A program made the position numbers and the translations under genes. A stretch of DNA of 52,792 nucleotides from Alphaproteobacteria bacterium (GTDB lineage: Bacteria; Pseudomonadota; Alphaproteobacteria; M2410): contig SBGZ01000076.1 of the NCBI GenBank assembly GCA_006226415.1, positions 1 through 52,792 of the forward strand, written 5' to 3'. A model generated the notes under the pieces. It did not search any database. It saw nothing but the letters and a program-made list of their open reading frames with translations, and had not been told where the DNA came from. Shown here piece after piece: positions 1-9,800 of the stretch (within the stretch, counting starts at the first letter, position 1; each line of letters starts with the position of its first letter).

Positions 1-1508
1 GGCTCGTGGTTCCGGATCGCGCCGGAGCCCAGCTCATAGCCGTTGCAGACGAGGTCATATTGCTGGCCCAAAATCTCCAATGGGTTCTGGGTTTCGAGCG
101 CTTCAAGACCACCGTTCGGCATCGAGAAGGGATTGTGGGAAAACTCCACTTTCTTCTCGACTTCGTCGTACTCATAGATCGGATAATCGACAATCCAGAC
201 CAGGTTGAACTGATCCACGTCGACGATCTCAAGCTCCCAGCCGATCTTGGTGCGCGCTTCGCCGGCAAGGCGCCGCGCCTTGGGCTCGGTGTCACAGGCA
301 AAGAAGAGTGCGTCGCCAGCGCCGATGCCCGCCTTTGCGGCCATGGCAGCTTGCACGTCTTCGGGAATAAATTTGGCAATCGGCCCCTTGCCGGAAAGCT
401 TGCCGTCTACCTCTTCAAAGATGACGTAGCCAAGGCCCGGCGCGTCCATTTCCTTGCGGGCCCAATCATTGAGCTTGTCAAAGAAGGAACGCGGACGCTC
501 TCCCGCGCCCGGCGCGGGAATGCCGCGCACCACGCCGCCCTTTTCAATCACACCCTGGAAGGCCTTGAAGGAAACGCTTTCATCGGCGAACTCTTCGGTA
601 AGATCCACGATCTCAATGGGGTTGCGCAGGTCCGGCTTGTCGGTGCCATATTTGAGCAGCGCATCCTTGTAGCTAACGCGCGGGAAAGGCGCGGCTGTGA
701 CGCGGCGATCGCCCGCGAATTTGCCGAAGGTGTCGTGGGTGACCTTGGTGATGGCCGCCAGCACTTCGTCCTGAACCACAAAGCTCATTTCCACGTCGAG
801 CTGATAGAACTCACCGGCAGAGCGGTCCGCGCGGGCATCCTCATCGCGGAAGCAAGGGGCCACCTGATAGTAACGGTCAAAGCCCGCTACCATGGTGAGC
901 TGTTTGAACTGTTGCGGGGCTTGCGGCAGGGCAAAGAATTTCCCTGGATGCAGACGGCTCGGCACCAGAAAGTCGCGCGCGCCTTCCGGCGAAGAAGCCG
1001 TCAGGATCGGGGTTTGGAAGTCATTGAAATCCTGCTCTTCCATGGAACGGCGCATTTCGCGGATCACCTTGGAGCGGAGCATGATGTTGTTGTGCAGGGT
1101 CTCCCGGCGCAAATCGAGGAAGCGGTTGCGCAGGCGAATGTCTTCGGGGTAGTCCGGCTCGCCGAAGACCGGCAGCGGCAGCTCTTCCGCATGCGATTGA
1201 ACTGTCAGGTCATCAATGCGTATTTCGACGGCCCCTGTTGGTAGGTTGGCGTTGATGGTTTCCTCGGTGCGGGCCACAACGCGGCCGGTGACGGTGATAA
1301 CACTTTCAGCGCGCGCCTTTTCAGCCTTCGGAAACTCCGAGCTTTCCGGCTCAATGACGCATTGGGTCAGGCCGTAGTGATCGCGCAGGTCAATGAACAG
1401 CAGACCGCCGTGGTCACGTTTGCGGTGGATCCAGCCGGAAAGGCGCACGGTTTCGCCCACATGGGTGTCGCGCAATTCGCCGCAGGTATGGCTTCGATAG
1501 GGATGCAT
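1..1508 (-). CDS. aspS: Aspartyl-tRNA synthetase, C-terminal end outside window
   Basis: Class II aminoacyl-tRNA synthetase that charges tRNA with aspartate in the cytoplasm. The reading frame is open from the ATG at 1508 to the window edge, giving 502 codons of the usual ~590. The N-terminal OB-fold anticodon-binding domain (about residues 1-110) contains [11 protein letters not shown], followed by the class II motif 2 region ([10 protein letters not shown]) and the bacterial-type GAD insertion. A GAGG lies about 10 bases before the start, and the protein begins [12 protein letters not shown]. His33 occupies the position occupied by His in non-discriminating AspRS enzymes (Leu in E. coli), so this enzyme may also charge tRNA-Asn; that is inference. 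The gene is divergent from rnd. Identity is secure; only the tail is missing. Confidence 0.96.
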   Translation of the reverse strand, partial: MHPYRSHTCGELRDTHVGETVRLSGWIHRKRDHGGLLFIDLRDHYGLTQCVIEPESSEFPKAEKARAESVITVTGRVVARTEETINANLPTGAVEIRIDDLTVQSHAEELPLPVFGEPDYPEDIRLRNRFLDLRRETLHNNIMLRSKVIREMRRSMEEQDFNDFQTPILTASSPEGARDFLVPSRLHPGKFFALPQAPQQFKQLTMVAGFDRYYQVAPCFRDEDARADRSAGEFYQLDVEMSFVVQDEVLAAITKVTHDTFGKFAGDRRVTAAPFPRVSYKDALLKYGTDKPDLRNPIEIVDLTEEFADESVSFKAFQGVIEKGGVVRGIPAPGAGERPRSFFDKLNDWARKEMDAPGLGYVIFEEVDGKLSGKGPIAKFIPEDVQAAMAAKAGIGAGDALFFACDTEPKARRLAGEARTKIGWELEIVDVDQFNLVWIVDYPIYEYDEVEKKVEFSHNPFSMPNGGLEALETQNPLEILGQQYDLVCNGYELGSGAIRNHE

Positions 1509-1666
1509 GGGATTTACCTCATGAAAGTCTGTCTGGGTGCAGCCCCGCCGCACCCGAAATCGGGGCTGAAAAGCACATGGTTCGGGGCTTCTGTCAAGTG
1601 TTTGGGCCCATTTTTGAGGATTTGGAGGAGGACAAAGCCCCTCGAATCCGGTTAAGAAAGCCGGTC

Positions 1667-2827
1667 ATGAGAATCATCACCGAAACGGACGCCCTCGCTG
1701 AGGTTTGCGCCGATCTTTCCGCAGAGCCTTTTGTCACCGTTGATACTGAATTCATGCGGGATTCGACCTATTGGCCGAAGCTTTGCCTGATCCAGATCGC
1801 GGGGCAAAACAGCGAATTTATTATTGACCCGCTCGCCGATGGGCTGGATCTGAAGCCTTTTTACGCCCTGATGGCCAACGAAGCCGTGGTGAAGGTCTTT
1901 CACGCGGCGCGGCAGGATGTTGAAATCTTCTTCCACTTTGGCGGGGTCATCCCGCACCCCTTGGTGGACACGCAAGTTGCCGCCATGGTTTGCGGCTTTG
2001 GTGACTCGGTGGGGTATGAGGCCCTGATCCGGAAAGTTTTGGGGGTTCAGATCGACAAAAGCTCCCGGTTCACCGACTGGAGCCGGCGGCCCCTCAAAGA
2101 CAAGCAATTGCACTATGCGCTGGGGGACGTCACGCATCTGCGCGATGCCTATCCGGTGCTGCGCGATCAGGTGGCGCAGCGCAGCCGCGCCCATTGGCTG
2201 GAAGAAGAGATGGATATTCTGACCAGTCCTTCGACCTATGAGTTGCACCCGGAAGTCGCCTGGAAGCGGCTCAAGATCGGCTCCGTCAAACCAAGGTCAC
2301 TGGGCGTGCTGATCGAAGTGGCTGCCTGGCGCGAGGAACAGGCCCAGAGCCGAGATATGCCTCGCCAGCGCATCTTGAAAGACGATGGTCTTTACGAAGT
2401 GGCGCGGCAAGCGCCACGCTCGGCGGAGGCTCTGGACGAGATCCGGGGCATCCCAAAAGGGTTTTCGCGCAGCCGCCATGCTGCCACTTTGCTGGCATCT
2501 GTCGAGCGCGGTCTCAATCGCTCCAAGGACAGTCTGCCAAAATCAGACAAGCCCGAACGTCTGCCTCAGGGGCTTGGTCCTATCGTGGAGATGCTGAAAG
2601 TACTCTTGAAGCGCGAATGCGAGATCCACGAAGTGGCGCAAAAGCTGGTGGCAAGCATGTCGGATCTGGAAAAGCTTGCCGCAGACGATGCCGCGGACAT
2701 TCCGGCCCTTAAAGGCTGGCGCCGAGAACTTTTTGGAACCGCAGCACTCGACTTGAAGCACGGCCGGCTGGCCCTGTCCGTGGAAGACACCCCCAACGGC
2801 CCGCAGATCAAGCTGATTGAGCTTTAG
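1667..2827 (+). CDS. rnd: Ribonuclease D
   Basis: 3'-5' exoribonuclease that trims tRNA and other small RNA 3' ends. The N-terminal DEDDy exonuclease domain shows all metal-binding acids: D26 and E28 in VDTEF, D84 in ARQD, and Y150/D154 in YALGD. An HRDC-type helical region follows (about residues 205-290), then a second helical segment. Length (386 aa) fits alphaproteobacterial RNase D. The frame is open further upstream, to about 1577, but homology starts at [10 protein letters not shown], so the ATG at 1667 was chosen; a GGAGGAG at 1626-1632 is too far away to serve it, so the start is slightly uncertain. Divergent from aspS. Confidence 0.93.
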   Translation: MRIITETDALAEVCADLSAEPFVTVDTEFMRDSTYWPKLCLIQIAGQNSEFIIDPLADGLDLKPFYALMANEAVVKVFHAARQDVEIFFHFGGVIPHPLVDTQVAAMVCGFGDSVGYEALIRKVLGVQIDKSSRFTDWSRRPLKDKQLHYALGDVTHLRDAYPVLRDQVAQRSRAHWLEEEMDILTSPSTYELHPEVAWKRLKIGSVKPRSLGVLIEVAAWREEQAQSRDMPRQRILKDDGLYEVARQAPRSAEALDEIRGIPKGFSRSRHAATLLASVERGLNRSKDSLPKSDKPERLPQGLGPIVEMLKVLLKRECEIHEVAQKLVASMSDLEKLAADDAADIPALKGWRRELFGTAALDLKHGRLALSVEDTPNGPQIKLIEL

Positions 2828-2857
2828 CTGCCGCCCTAACCTCGGGAAGAAATTTGG

Positions 2858-2940
2858 CTCCCTCGCGAAGGCGGGGGTCTAGGGCAGCGTACTCAGGCGC
2901 CGGAGAAATTACCCCTGGGTTCCCGCCTGCGCGGGAACAC
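2858..2940. repeat. Dispersed palindrome, family A (GTTCCCGC/GCGGGAAC type)
   Basis: Between the convergent ends of rnd and hdaA lie two half-elements. One is CGCGAAGGCGGGGGTC, the reverse complement of the CCCCGCCTTCGCG core seen elsewhere. The other is TTCCCGCCTGCGCGGGAA at 2920-2937, a near-perfect hairpin. The same motifs recur at 9775-9795 and 32132-32350. No coding potential is seen in this gap. Confidence 0.8.
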
Positions 2941-3021
2941 AGCGAATAACAATCCCCTCAAGCTGAGGCTCTTCAATACGAACCGGCCTCGTGGTCGAGC
3001 CAAGGGCATGACCGCCTGTCC

Positions 3022-3693
3022 TTAAAGCTTGCCCAGGTCCCCCAAAACTCGCTTCACCAAGGGCATGGAAATACGGCCCTTTTCTTCCAGAGCAGCCCTG
3101 TCGAGGGCGGAGACAACTTCGACGATTGATTCAAAAGACCTTTCTATCCGCTTGATAAGAAAGGTAATTATCTTTGGATCGATCTGGATCTGACGGTCCT
3201 GAAACTGCTTGACCATGAGGGCGGCCAGAAGCGTATCGTCGGGCGCTGAGAGCTCTGCCAGGGTCGCTGTTTTGAGCCTCGATTTCAAATCCGGCAGCGC
3301 CAGTTTCCAGCTGGCGGGGGCAGATTTTGCGGTCAACAGCAAGTGACCCCCTTCCCGGCCCAAGGCATTAAAGAGGTGGAAAAGCGATACTTCGTTCACC
3401 CCCTCGTCCGCATCCTCAAGGATAACGGCCTGACGCACCAGGAGTTCTTTCAGGTCCCGGTTGATCAGGTCTGAGCCTTTCAGATAAAGGGCACCGGACA
3501 TCTCCTGCCAGACATGGGCGAGATGGGTCTTGCCGGACCCCTTTGGCCCGAAAAGGCAGAGCACATGGGTCGGCCAGTTGGGCCAAAGGCTCACCAAAGT
3601 CTCGGCTTCTTCATTGGAGGGCGCGACGAGAAAGTTCTCGCGCCCATAAGCGGGCTTGAGCGAGAGGTCAAAAACAAGCTGTTTACTCGTCAT
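3022..3693 (-). CDS. hdaA: HdaA, DnaA-related regulator of replication initiation
   Basis: A 223-residue AAA+ protein similar to the ATPase part of DnaA but without its DNA-binding domain IV. Members work with the loaded sliding clamp to trigger ATP hydrolysis on DnaA and so prevent re-initiation. The Walker A region reads FGPKGSGKTHLA (about residues 48-59) and the Walker B-like segment is AVILEDADEG. The N-terminus (SKQLVFDLSLKP) carries a QLxFDL clamp-binding motif typical of Hda. The start overlaps the end of the perM-like gene by 11 bases, so the two are probably translationally coupled. This neighbourhood (pgsA-like, perM, hdaA) is common in alphaproteobacteria. Confidence 0.93.
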   Translation of the reverse strand: MTSKQLVFDLSLKPAYGRENFLVAPSNEEAETLVSLWPNWPTHVLCLFGPKGSGKTHLAHVWQEMSGALYLKGSDLINRDLKELLVRQAVILEDADEGVNEVSLFHLFNALGREGGHLLLTAKSAPASWKLALPDLKSRLKTATLAELSAPDDTLLAALMVKQFQDRQIQIDPKIITFLIKRIERSFESIVEVVSALDRAALEEKGRISMPLVKRVLGDLGKL

Positions 3694-4852
3694 TGGGCGT
3701 TTCTTTGTAATCCGAGGGATCTTCTGGGGGCACGGGAGCCGCCGCCTCAGCGATCCTTATCTCGTCATCCACGGCAACCGATGGACGACCCGCCTCTCCC
3801 CAATAAAGGGTGCTTTCGCGGTAACCCGAGGCGGCATGGCGCACGAGAACGCCGATGGCGGCCGCCAGCGGTACAGCCAACAGCATGCCGACAAAGCCGA
3901 AGAGCGAGCCTAGAGCCAGAAGGCCGAAGATCACCCAAACCGGATGCAGCCCAATACGCTTGCCGACCAGTTTGGGAGTCAAGAAATTACCCTCCATCAC
4001 CTGTCCGACAATAAAGATCGCCAAAATAACCAAAACCATTTCCGGGCGATCCGGCATAAATTGAAAAAGCGCCAGGACAACAGAGAGGATGAGACCGACC
4101 GCCATACCCACAAAGGGAATGAAGCTGATCAGGCCCGCCGTAATTCCAACAACAAGCCCAAAACGCAGGCCTGCCAGTTCCAGCGCCACGGCGTAAAATG
4201 TCGCAAGGATAAGGCAGACCGAACCCATGCCGCGCACGAAGCCAGCCAACACTTTGTCGATTTCCTTGGCGATGGTGCGAATGCGTGCCTGATGCTGGCG
4301 TGGCAAGAGGTCGTCGATGCGCTCGATGATGCGGTCCCAATCGTTGATCAAATAAAAGGAGACCACCGGCGTGATGAAGAGCAAGCCGATAAAGTTCAAA
4401 ATGGCAATGGACCGTGAGGCCAGATTCTGCAAGGCGCCGGTGCCAAGGCTAAAGAAACGGCCCAAAACATCCGACAAGGAGAGGTGATCCAAATCGCTGG
4501 TGTCTGGCAGGACGCCGCTCAGAGCGCCGTCTGAAAGTGATGCCACGAAATCACGCATACGCGCCATATAACCCGGCCAGGCCTCGACCAGTGCCGAAAG
4601 CTGCCCACCCAATGCCGGCACCAGAAGGATAAGGGCCAGGGTCAGCAGAACAAAAAAGACCAGGGTGAGAACGATGGTCGCCCATATGCGCGACATGCCC
4701 CGATCTTCGAGCCTGTCGGCCACCGGATCCAGAAAATAGGCCACCGCCATACCTGCCACGAAGGGCAAAAGGATGTCGCTGAGCAGATAAAGGAAGACAA
4801 TCGTGACCACGAAGGCGATCGCCCAAATGCGAAACTGTGCACGTACGGTCAA
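3683..4852 (-). CDS. AI-2E/PerM family membrane protein
   Basis: Polytopic inner-membrane protein of the PerM/TqsA (AI-2E transporter) family, about 389 residues with around eight predicted membrane segments. The family includes exporters of small molecules, but the substrate here cannot be told. I chose a TTG start at 4852-4850: it has GAGG about 10 bases upstream and overlaps the TGA of the preceding gene as TTGA. An ATG at 4912 lies inside that gene and would add a very basic 20-residue stretch unlike the family. The C-terminus (after about residue 355) is a soluble acidic tail. Stop overlaps hdaA. Confidence 0.88.
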   Translation of the reverse strand: MTVRAQFRIWAIAFVVTIVFLYLLSDILLPFVAGMAVAYFLDPVADRLEDRGMSRIWATIVLTLVFFVLLTLALILLVPALGGQLSALVEAWPGYMARMRDFVASLSDGALSGVLPDTSDLDHLSLSDVLGRFFSLGTGALQNLASRSIAILNFIGLLFITPVVSFYLINDWDRIIERIDDLLPRQHQARIRTIAKEIDKVLAGFVRGMGSVCLILATFYAVALELAGLRFGLVVGITAGLISFIPFVGMAVGLILSVVLALFQFMPDRPEMVLVILAIFIVGQVMEGNFLTPKLVGKRIGLHPVWVIFGLLALGSLFGFVGMLLAVPLAAAIGVLVRHAASGYRESTLYWGEAGRPSVAVDDEIRIAEAAAPVPPEDPSDYKETPNDE

Positions 4853-5424
4853 TTGCTTTTTTCCTCTTCTTCTGCCTCCACAGCCTCGAAACCGCTCAAG
4901 ATCGAGATCCACTGGTTAAGATAGATCAGCCAGGAGAAAATTGTCGTGCTCGCCACGGCCCAGGTGCCCCATCTCACCCACTCTGGATCGACAAACTCAA
5001 ATCCGAGGGCCGCCAAAAGATAGGTCATGAAGACAATCTGGAACAGCGTATTTACCTTGGAAACAAAATGCGGCTTGATTTCTAGCTCATAGCCCATGGC
5101 ACTGGAAAGAAGAATGGCCCCGACAATGGAGACATCCCGGCTAACAACCAGGACCGCCAACCAGGGCTCAAAGACCTGCTGATAGGCGAGCGCGATAAAG
5201 ATGGCCGTGAGCAACAGCTTGTCCGCCAGAGGATCCATATAGGCGCCCAGCCGCGTGCGCGCGTCATATTTCTTGGCAAGATAGCCATCCAGGCCGTCCG
5301 ACAGCCCCGCGACAAAAAACAGAAGGAAGGCGAACAGAAACTCGCTGTCCAACAAAAATGTGACGATGAAGGGTACCGCTACGATGCGGCCCAAAGTAAT
5401 CAAGTTTGGCAGATTCTTAATCAA
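4849..5424 (-). CDS. pgsA: CDP-alcohol phosphatidyltransferase (PgsA-like)
   Basis: Integral membrane enzyme, 191 aa, that transfers a phosphatidyl group from CDP-diacylglycerol, most likely to glycerol-3-phosphate (first step to phosphatidylglycerol). The family signature is present: SDGLDGYLAKKYD, then G-x3-D-x3-D in GAYMDPLAD, with Lys where many members have Arg in the DGxxAR part. Around six hydrophobic segments are seen. The only usable start is TTG at 5424 because a stop lies in frame just upstream and no ATG exists at the N-terminus. The exact acceptor alcohol is inferred from the family. It overlaps the perM-like gene. Confidence 0.85.
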   Translation of the reverse strand: MIKNLPNLITLGRIVAVPFIVTFLLDSEFLFAFLLFFVAGLSDGLDGYLAKKYDARTRLGAYMDPLADKLLLTAIFIALAYQQVFEPWLAVLVVSRDVSIVGAILLSSAMGYELEIKPHFVSKVNTLFQIVFMTYLLAALGFEFVDPEWVRWGTWAVASTTIFSWLIYLNQWISILSGFEAVEAEEEEKSN

Positions 5425-5479
5425 GGCAGCGGCTTACCCAGGGTTTTGGAGCCAGGCCTCGCCGCCCGCTCCCCTTGAA

Positions 5480-6766
5480 TTATTGTGAATAATTTGACTC
5501 CAAATTATCCAGCTCTTCCTCATCTTCCAGTGTAAATGGTTTTTCGTCCACAACAGATTGTTGTTGAACCCGAACAATCCAATAATCCGGCTGCGACGAA
5601 CCATAGCCACTGTATGAAGCATCATCATAGGGCGACGACGTTGAGGGCAGGCTTGAGCCGCTGTAGGGATTGTATTCTCGCGCGGATCTGTCGTTGCCAC
5701 GCGATGAACCCGATGACGCGGTCGGTCCGGGCTCAAGGGTCACGGAATATTGCGACAAGGCCAAGGCCAGCTGATCGGGAGAGCCCACGACCTTCCAGTT
5801 CATCTCCGCACCCTGGATCGATTGGGCCACCAGATCATGCGACAGAATGTTGGGGGTCGCTTCAATCGCCTTGCGAATCTTCAGCCAGTCTTCCAGGGAG
5901 CCGTATTCCGCGGAAATGGTCATGGGGCGCTCATCGCCATAGCGGATGATGGTTTTGGCCTTCCAGTCTTCCTGAAGTTTCTCCACGATCCGGTCGATGG
6001 CAAAATTCATGGAACCTTTCAGTTCACTCGACAAGGGCAGGAGAAGATCGAAGCTCTCGGCGCCCGATGGGCCGATCCGGAAGACCTGAAGCGAGAGGGG
6101 CGCAGATTCGTTTTCCTGGGTGACGATCGCCAGCAGAATATCCTGCACACCATAGCGCTGCGCATAAGGCACAAGCTGGGTGTAGTCCGCTGCGGCCACG
6201 GCATCGCGCGACGTACTCATGACGTCTCCCAGGTCTCCGAGCGGCGTTATGAGCGAGACGAGATCGTGGGTGTAGTTGCGCCCTTTCCAGGCGGTGGTCC
6301 AGGGATTGTCGTCCTCCCACATGAGGACCTCCGTTCCCTTCACAAAGACCGGCAGCACCACGGCGGGACGCGCCTGGGCCTCGGAGAAGGGAATGTCATT
6401 GTCTTTGAGAATTCGCCGCACCTCATCGGGTTTAAAGCGATAGGTAATGGTCGCCAGATAGCGCGTGGGACTGTTGCGCTCGTTGGACACTTCAATACCG
6501 GAGCCAATGGCGGTCAGGTCCTGGGTCGACAAGGTCGGCAGCAAGGCCCAATCCATTTGCATGGTCAGCCGCTGCAAGAGCAGGCGCATGGCGGTGTGTT
6601 GGCCTTGCCGGATGGCAATAACCCGGGCCTCAGCGGCCTCATTGGCGGTGGCATCCACCGGCACATCGCGGACGGTAAAGAGATCTTCATTTGCCGCCCA
6701 GGCGGACGGAACACCCAATGACACAATAACAGCGGCGACCGTCAGGAGACCTTGAAAGAAACGCAT
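5480..6766 (-). CDS. DUF2066 exported protein of unknown function
   Basis: A 428-residue protein with a clear Sec signal peptide (MRFFQGLLTVAAVIVSLGVP, cleavage likely after AWA) and the mixed alpha/beta body of the DUF2066 family. The function is unknown. The gene leads a minus-strand group with pgsA-like, perM-like and hdaA, an arrangement seen in many alphaproteobacteria where it is divergent from or next to purM-purN. The C-terminal ~90 residues are low complexity, rich in Ser, Tyr, Gly and acidic residues (several YSGSS or YGSS patches), and look disordered. Expected location is the periplasm. Family assignment is from recalled synteny and sequence style, not a search. Confidence 0.78.
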   Translation of the reverse strand: MRFFQGLLTVAAVIVSLGVPSAWAANEDLFTVRDVPVDATANEAAEARVIAIRQGQHTAMRLLLQRLTMQMDWALLPTLSTQDLTAIGSGIEVSNERNSPTRYLATITYRFKPDEVRRILKDNDIPFSEAQARPAVVLPVFVKGTEVLMWEDDNPWTTAWKGRNYTHDLVSLITPLGDLGDVMSTSRDAVAAADYTQLVPYAQRYGVQDILLAIVTQENESAPLSLQVFRIGPSGAESFDLLLPLSSELKGSMNFAIDRIVEKLQEDWKAKTIIRYGDERPMTISAEYGSLEDWLKIRKAIEATPNILSHDLVAQSIQGAEMNWKVVGSPDQLALALSQYSVTLEPGPTASSGSSRGNDRSAREYNPYSGSSLPSTSSPYDDASYSGYGSSQPDYWIVRVQQQSVVDEKPFTLEDEEELDNLESNYSQ

Positions 6767-6977
6767 GAATTTCCCCGTTTTTTCCTATTCCAGCGCCTTT
6801 TCCCCGATCTTTGGCGCCCACATCTGCCCCTATCCTAGGGGCTTTGTCGCCCAAAGGGTAGTTAGAATTCCTTGCCCGATGGTTGCTTTTACACAGAAAA
6901 TCGGGACAGATTTAGGTCGATATTGGGGCAAATTGGAAAAACGGACCGATTGGGGCGCTACAGAGAGGCGGGGCATC

Positions 6978-7883
6978 ATGTTGAAGTGGATTTTGGGGCT
7001 GCTGGGGATTGTGGCCATCGGGTATTATGCCCTCATACTGGACAAAATGACCTTTGGCGGCTCTGAGCCGACCTTCACGCTCCATGACGCGCGCACCTAT
7101 GCCGGGTCCATGGATGGGCCACAGCCGGTGGAGATCCGAGTGGTGCAAGTGGCGCTTGCCGCCTTTCCCAAGGCCGGGGTGGTCACCGGCGGATCGTGGT
7201 CGCCCCACCCTATTCCCATCTATTCCTTTCAGGTCGTCTTTGAAGATGGTTCGACCCTCATCATCGACACGGCTGAAGATGAAGCTCTGGCCAAGGGTCT
7301 ATCTGACGACACGGCCTTTGATATGGATGCCTATCAAGCCATGCAAAATGCCATGAGCCAGGCTGCCAAGATCGTGTTGACCCACGAACACCCCGACCAC
7401 ATTGGCGGGCTCACGCTTCACCCCCAGCTTCAAGAGATTCTTGATGTCACCGACCTCACTGAAGAGCAGGTCAACCACCCCGAGCGGCAAGACCCTGCGG
7501 CTTTCCCGGAAGACGCGCTGGAGGGCTATGTGCCGATCTCCTATGTGGACTATCGCGCGCTGATGCCTGGAGTGGCGCTCATCAAAACGCCGGGACATTC
7601 GCCTGGCAGCCAAATGGTGCTGGTGCAGTTGCAAGATGGGCGGGAATTTCTGTTCATCGGTGACATTGCCTGGAGCATGGAGAGCGTGCGCACGGGCGCA
7701 GGCAGGCCGCGGCTGATGAGCTGGATCTTCCTGCATGAGGACCGCGCAACTGTTTTCAAGCAGCTCGAAGCCCTTAAAAAGCTCTCGGATGCCGCGCCTG
7801 ATGTCGAGCTGGTGGTTGCTCACGACAAAGGTGAGATGGAGCGCCTGGTCGCGAGTGGCGACATAATCGAAGGCTTTAAGTGA
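6978..7883 (+). CDS. Metallo-beta-lactamase-fold hydrolase with N-terminal membrane anchor
   Basis: 301-residue member of the MBL fold superfamily. Zinc ligands can be read directly: THEHPDH (H136, H138, D140, H141), H207 in PGHSPGS, D229 in IGDIAW and H282 in AHD, so both metal sites look intact. Residues 4-22 (WILGLLGIVAIGYYALI) form one membrane anchor or uncleaved signal, suggesting the catalytic domain is outside the cytoplasm. The ATG at 6978 follows GAGAGGCGGGG; the frame is open further upstream, to 6765, but lacks family character there. Substrate unknown; the glyoxalase II-like and lactonase groups are the closest guesses. It stands 89 bases before purM, possibly independently transcribed. 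Confidence 0.85.
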   Translation: MLKWILGLLGIVAIGYYALILDKMTFGGSEPTFTLHDARTYAGSMDGPQPVEIRVVQVALAAFPKAGVVTGGSWSPHPIPIYSFQVVFEDGSTLIIDTAEDEALAKGLSDDTAFDMDAYQAMQNAMSQAAKIVLTHEHPDHIGGLTLHPQLQEILDVTDLTEEQVNHPERQDPAAFPEDALEGYVPISYVDYRALMPGVALIKTPGHSPGSQMVLVQLQDGREFLFIGDIAWSMESVRTGAGRPRLMSWIFLHEDRATVFKQLEALKKLSDAAPDVELVVAHDKGEMERLVASGDIIEGFK

Positions 7884-7972
7884 TCCGGGTCAGATCAGAC
7901 TTGATCCGGCGCGCATTTTGTGTGCTTTAAGGCGCGAACCTAACAGAATCGTTCCTTAACGCTGGACCCGAC

Positions 7973-9028
7973 ATGTCGGACCCCAAGAAAAACGGTTACA
8001 CTTACGCAGATGCGGGCGTCGATATCGATGCCGGGAATGCGCTCGTCAGGGCCATTGCGCCGCTCGCCAAGTCAACACGGCGCGCGGGCGCCGACAGCGA
8101 GCTCGGCGGTTTTGGCGGCTTGTTTGACCTGAAGGCCGCGGGTTTCTCTGACCCTATTCTGGTGGCGGCCAATGACGGCGTGGGCACCAAGCTGAAGATC
8201 GCCATCGATGTGGGCAAGCATGACACCGTGGGCATTGACCTTGTGGCGATGTGCGTCAACGACCTGATCGTTCAGGGCGCCGAACCCCTCTTCTTTCTCG
8301 ATTACTACGCCACCGGCGCGCTGGATGTGAGCGCGGGCACCGATATCATTGCCGGGATCGCGGAGGGCTGCCGCCAGGCCGGCGCGGCGCTCATCGGCGG
8401 GGAAACCGCCGAGATGCCCGGCATGTATAGCGAAGGCGACTATGATCTCGCGGGCTTTTCGGTGGGAGCCGCCGAGCGCGGACATTTGCTGCCGAAGGAA
8501 ATGCAGGCCGGTGACGTGATCCTGGGGCTTGGCTCCAATGGGCTGCACTCGAACGGGTTTTCCCTGGTGCGGCGGCTCGTCGCCGACAATGGCATCGACT
8601 ATGGGGCTCCTGCCCCCTTTGCCGAGGGTATGAGCATCGGTGAGGCGCTCCTTATCGGCACTCGCATCTATGTGAAGAGCCTGATGCCGGTGATCCGCGC
8701 GGGCGAGATCAAGGGTCTGGCTCACATCACAGGCGGCGGTTTTATCGAGAATATCCCGCGGGTTCTGCCTAAGGGCCTCGGCGCAGAAATCGATCTTTCA
8801 AGCTGGGAGGTCCCGGGCGTTTTTAAATGGCTCGACCAACTCGGCAACATTGGCCCGAAAGAAATGCTGCGCACTTTCAATTGCGGCATTGGCATGGTGG
8901 TGATTGTCGCCGCTGAACAAGCGGCCGGGGTAGCAGAGCAACTCACCGAGGCAGGCGAGCGGGTTGTTACCCTTGGCACCCTTGTTGCGGGCGAAGGGGT
9001 CTCGACCACCGGCGCGCTGGGGCTCTAA
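7973..9028 (+). CDS. purM: Phosphoribosylformylglycinamidine cyclo-ligase (AIR synthetase)
   Basis: Fifth step of de novo purine synthesis: ATP-dependent ring closure of FGAM to AIR in the cytosol. 351 aa, the usual family length. Typical motifs are the N-terminal [26 protein letters not shown] (ATP/metal site), [27 protein letters not shown] and [13 protein letters not shown]. The ATG at 7973 gives the canonical N-terminus. The purN start lies four bases beyond the stop, so the two form one transcription unit. Confidence 0.97.
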   Translation: MSDPKKNGYTYADAGVDIDAGNALVRAIAPLAKSTRRAGADSELGGFGGLFDLKAAGFSDPILVAANDGVGTKLKIAIDVGKHDTVGIDLVAMCVNDLIVQGAEPLFFLDYYATGALDVSAGTDIIAGIAEGCRQAGAALIGGETAEMPGMYSEGDYDLAGFSVGAAERGHLLPKEMQAGDVILGLGSNGLHSNGFSLVRRLVADNGIDYGAPAPFAEGMSIGEALLIGTRIYVKSLMPVIRAGEIKGLAHITGGGFIENIPRVLPKGLGAEIDLSSWEVPGVFKWLDQLGNIGPKEMLRTFNCGIGMVVIVAAEQAAGVAEQLTEAGERVVTLGTLVAGEGVSTTGALGL

Positions 9029-9032
9029 CCAC

Positions 9033-9644
9033 ATGGCACGGCTGAAACTCGGCATTCTCATCTCCGGGCGCGGCTCCAACATGATGTCGATCATTGAGGC
9101 CTGCAAGGACCCGGAATTTCCGGCAGAAGTGGCGCTGGTGATCTCCAATCGCCCGGGCGCGGCGGGACTTGAAAAGGCGCAAGCTGCCGGCATCAAAACC
9201 CTCACCATTGATCACAAAGCCTATGACGGGCGCGAACCCTTCGAAGATGCCATGACGGCAGCGCTGGAGGCCGAAGGCGCTCAGCTCATTGTCAATGCAG
9301 GCTTCATGCGCATCGTGACGGAGACATTCGTCAATCACTGGCTTGGCCGCAATATCAACATCCACCCCTCGCTCCTTCCCTCCTTCCCGGGCATTCATGT
9401 GCATGAACAAGCCCTCAAGGCAGGTGTCAAAATTTCAGGCTGTACGGTTCACTTTGTCACCGCCGAACTCGACGGTGGGCCGATCATCGGCCAGGCGGCT
9501 GTGCCGGTCATGGAGGATGATACGCCAGACACCCTCGCCGCCCGCATCCTTGTTGAAGAACACACGCTCTATCCGCTCTGTGTACGGATGATTTCGGAAG
9601 GCAAAGTCACTTATGATAATGGCCGCGCGGTGTTTGTGGATTAG
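9033..9644 (+). CDS. purN: Phosphoribosylglycinamide formyltransferase
   Basis: Third step of purine synthesis: transfer of a formyl group from 10-formyl-tetrahydrofolate to GAR. 203 aa. The GAR-binding N-terminus LISGRGSNM, the catalytic stretch INIHPSLLPSFPG (Asn and His of the active site) and LDGGPIIGQ (catalytic Asp) are all intact. The ATG at 9033 follows the purM stop by four bases; the frame reads upstream into purM but homology begins at MARLKLGILISG. Coupled to purM. Confidence 0.97.
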   Translation: MARLKLGILISGRGSNMMSIIEACKDPEFPAEVALVISNRPGAAGLEKAQAAGIKTLTIDHKAYDGREPFEDAMTAALEAEGAQLIVNAGFMRIVTETFVNHWLGRNINIHPSLLPSFPGIHVHEQALKAGVKISGCTVHFVTAELDGGPIIGQAAVPVMEDDTPDTLAARILVEEHTLYPLCVRMISEGKVTYDNGRAVFVD

Positions 9645-9662
9645 CAAGCTCGTTAAAACTTG

Positions 9663-9755
9663 CCTCACCCTGAGGAGCGCGGAGCGCGTCTCGAAGGGCG
9701 GGGCCTTGTTTTATCATCCTTCGAGACGCTCGCTACGCTCACCCTCAGGATGAGG
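9663..9755. repeat. Long inverted repeat, family B (CCTCAcCCTGAGG / CTCGAAGG type)
   Basis: A roughly 93-base imperfect palindrome: the left arm starts CCTCACCCTGAGGAGCGC and runs to GTCTCGAAGG; the right arm is CCTTCGAGACGC to ACCCTCAGGATGAGG. Related copies lie at 12325-12423 and 32367-32433. It sits between the convergent purN and ndk genes and could fold into a long hairpin. No coding potential. Confidence 0.85.
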
Positions 9756-9774
9756 GCTGATTGTTTTGCCCCTG

Positions 9775-9795
9775 CCCCCGCCTTCGCGGGGGAAC
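9775..9795. repeat. Dispersed palindrome, family A half-element
   Basis: The core CCCCCGCCTTCGCGGGGG is a self-complementary hairpin identical to the cores at about 32190-32208 and 32289-32307. It is placed just beyond the ndk terminator. Confidence 0.8.
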
Positions 9796-9800
9796 CAGAT

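Noticed and set aside
6-1244. Long plus-strand open frame (412 codons)
   Set aside because: It is the shadow of aspS on the opposite strand; the minus-strand frame carries all AspRS motifs.
5750-6721. Plus-strand open frame of 323 codons
   Set aside because: Antisense to the DUF2066 gene, with no family motif and no ribosome site; the minus frame has a signal peptide.
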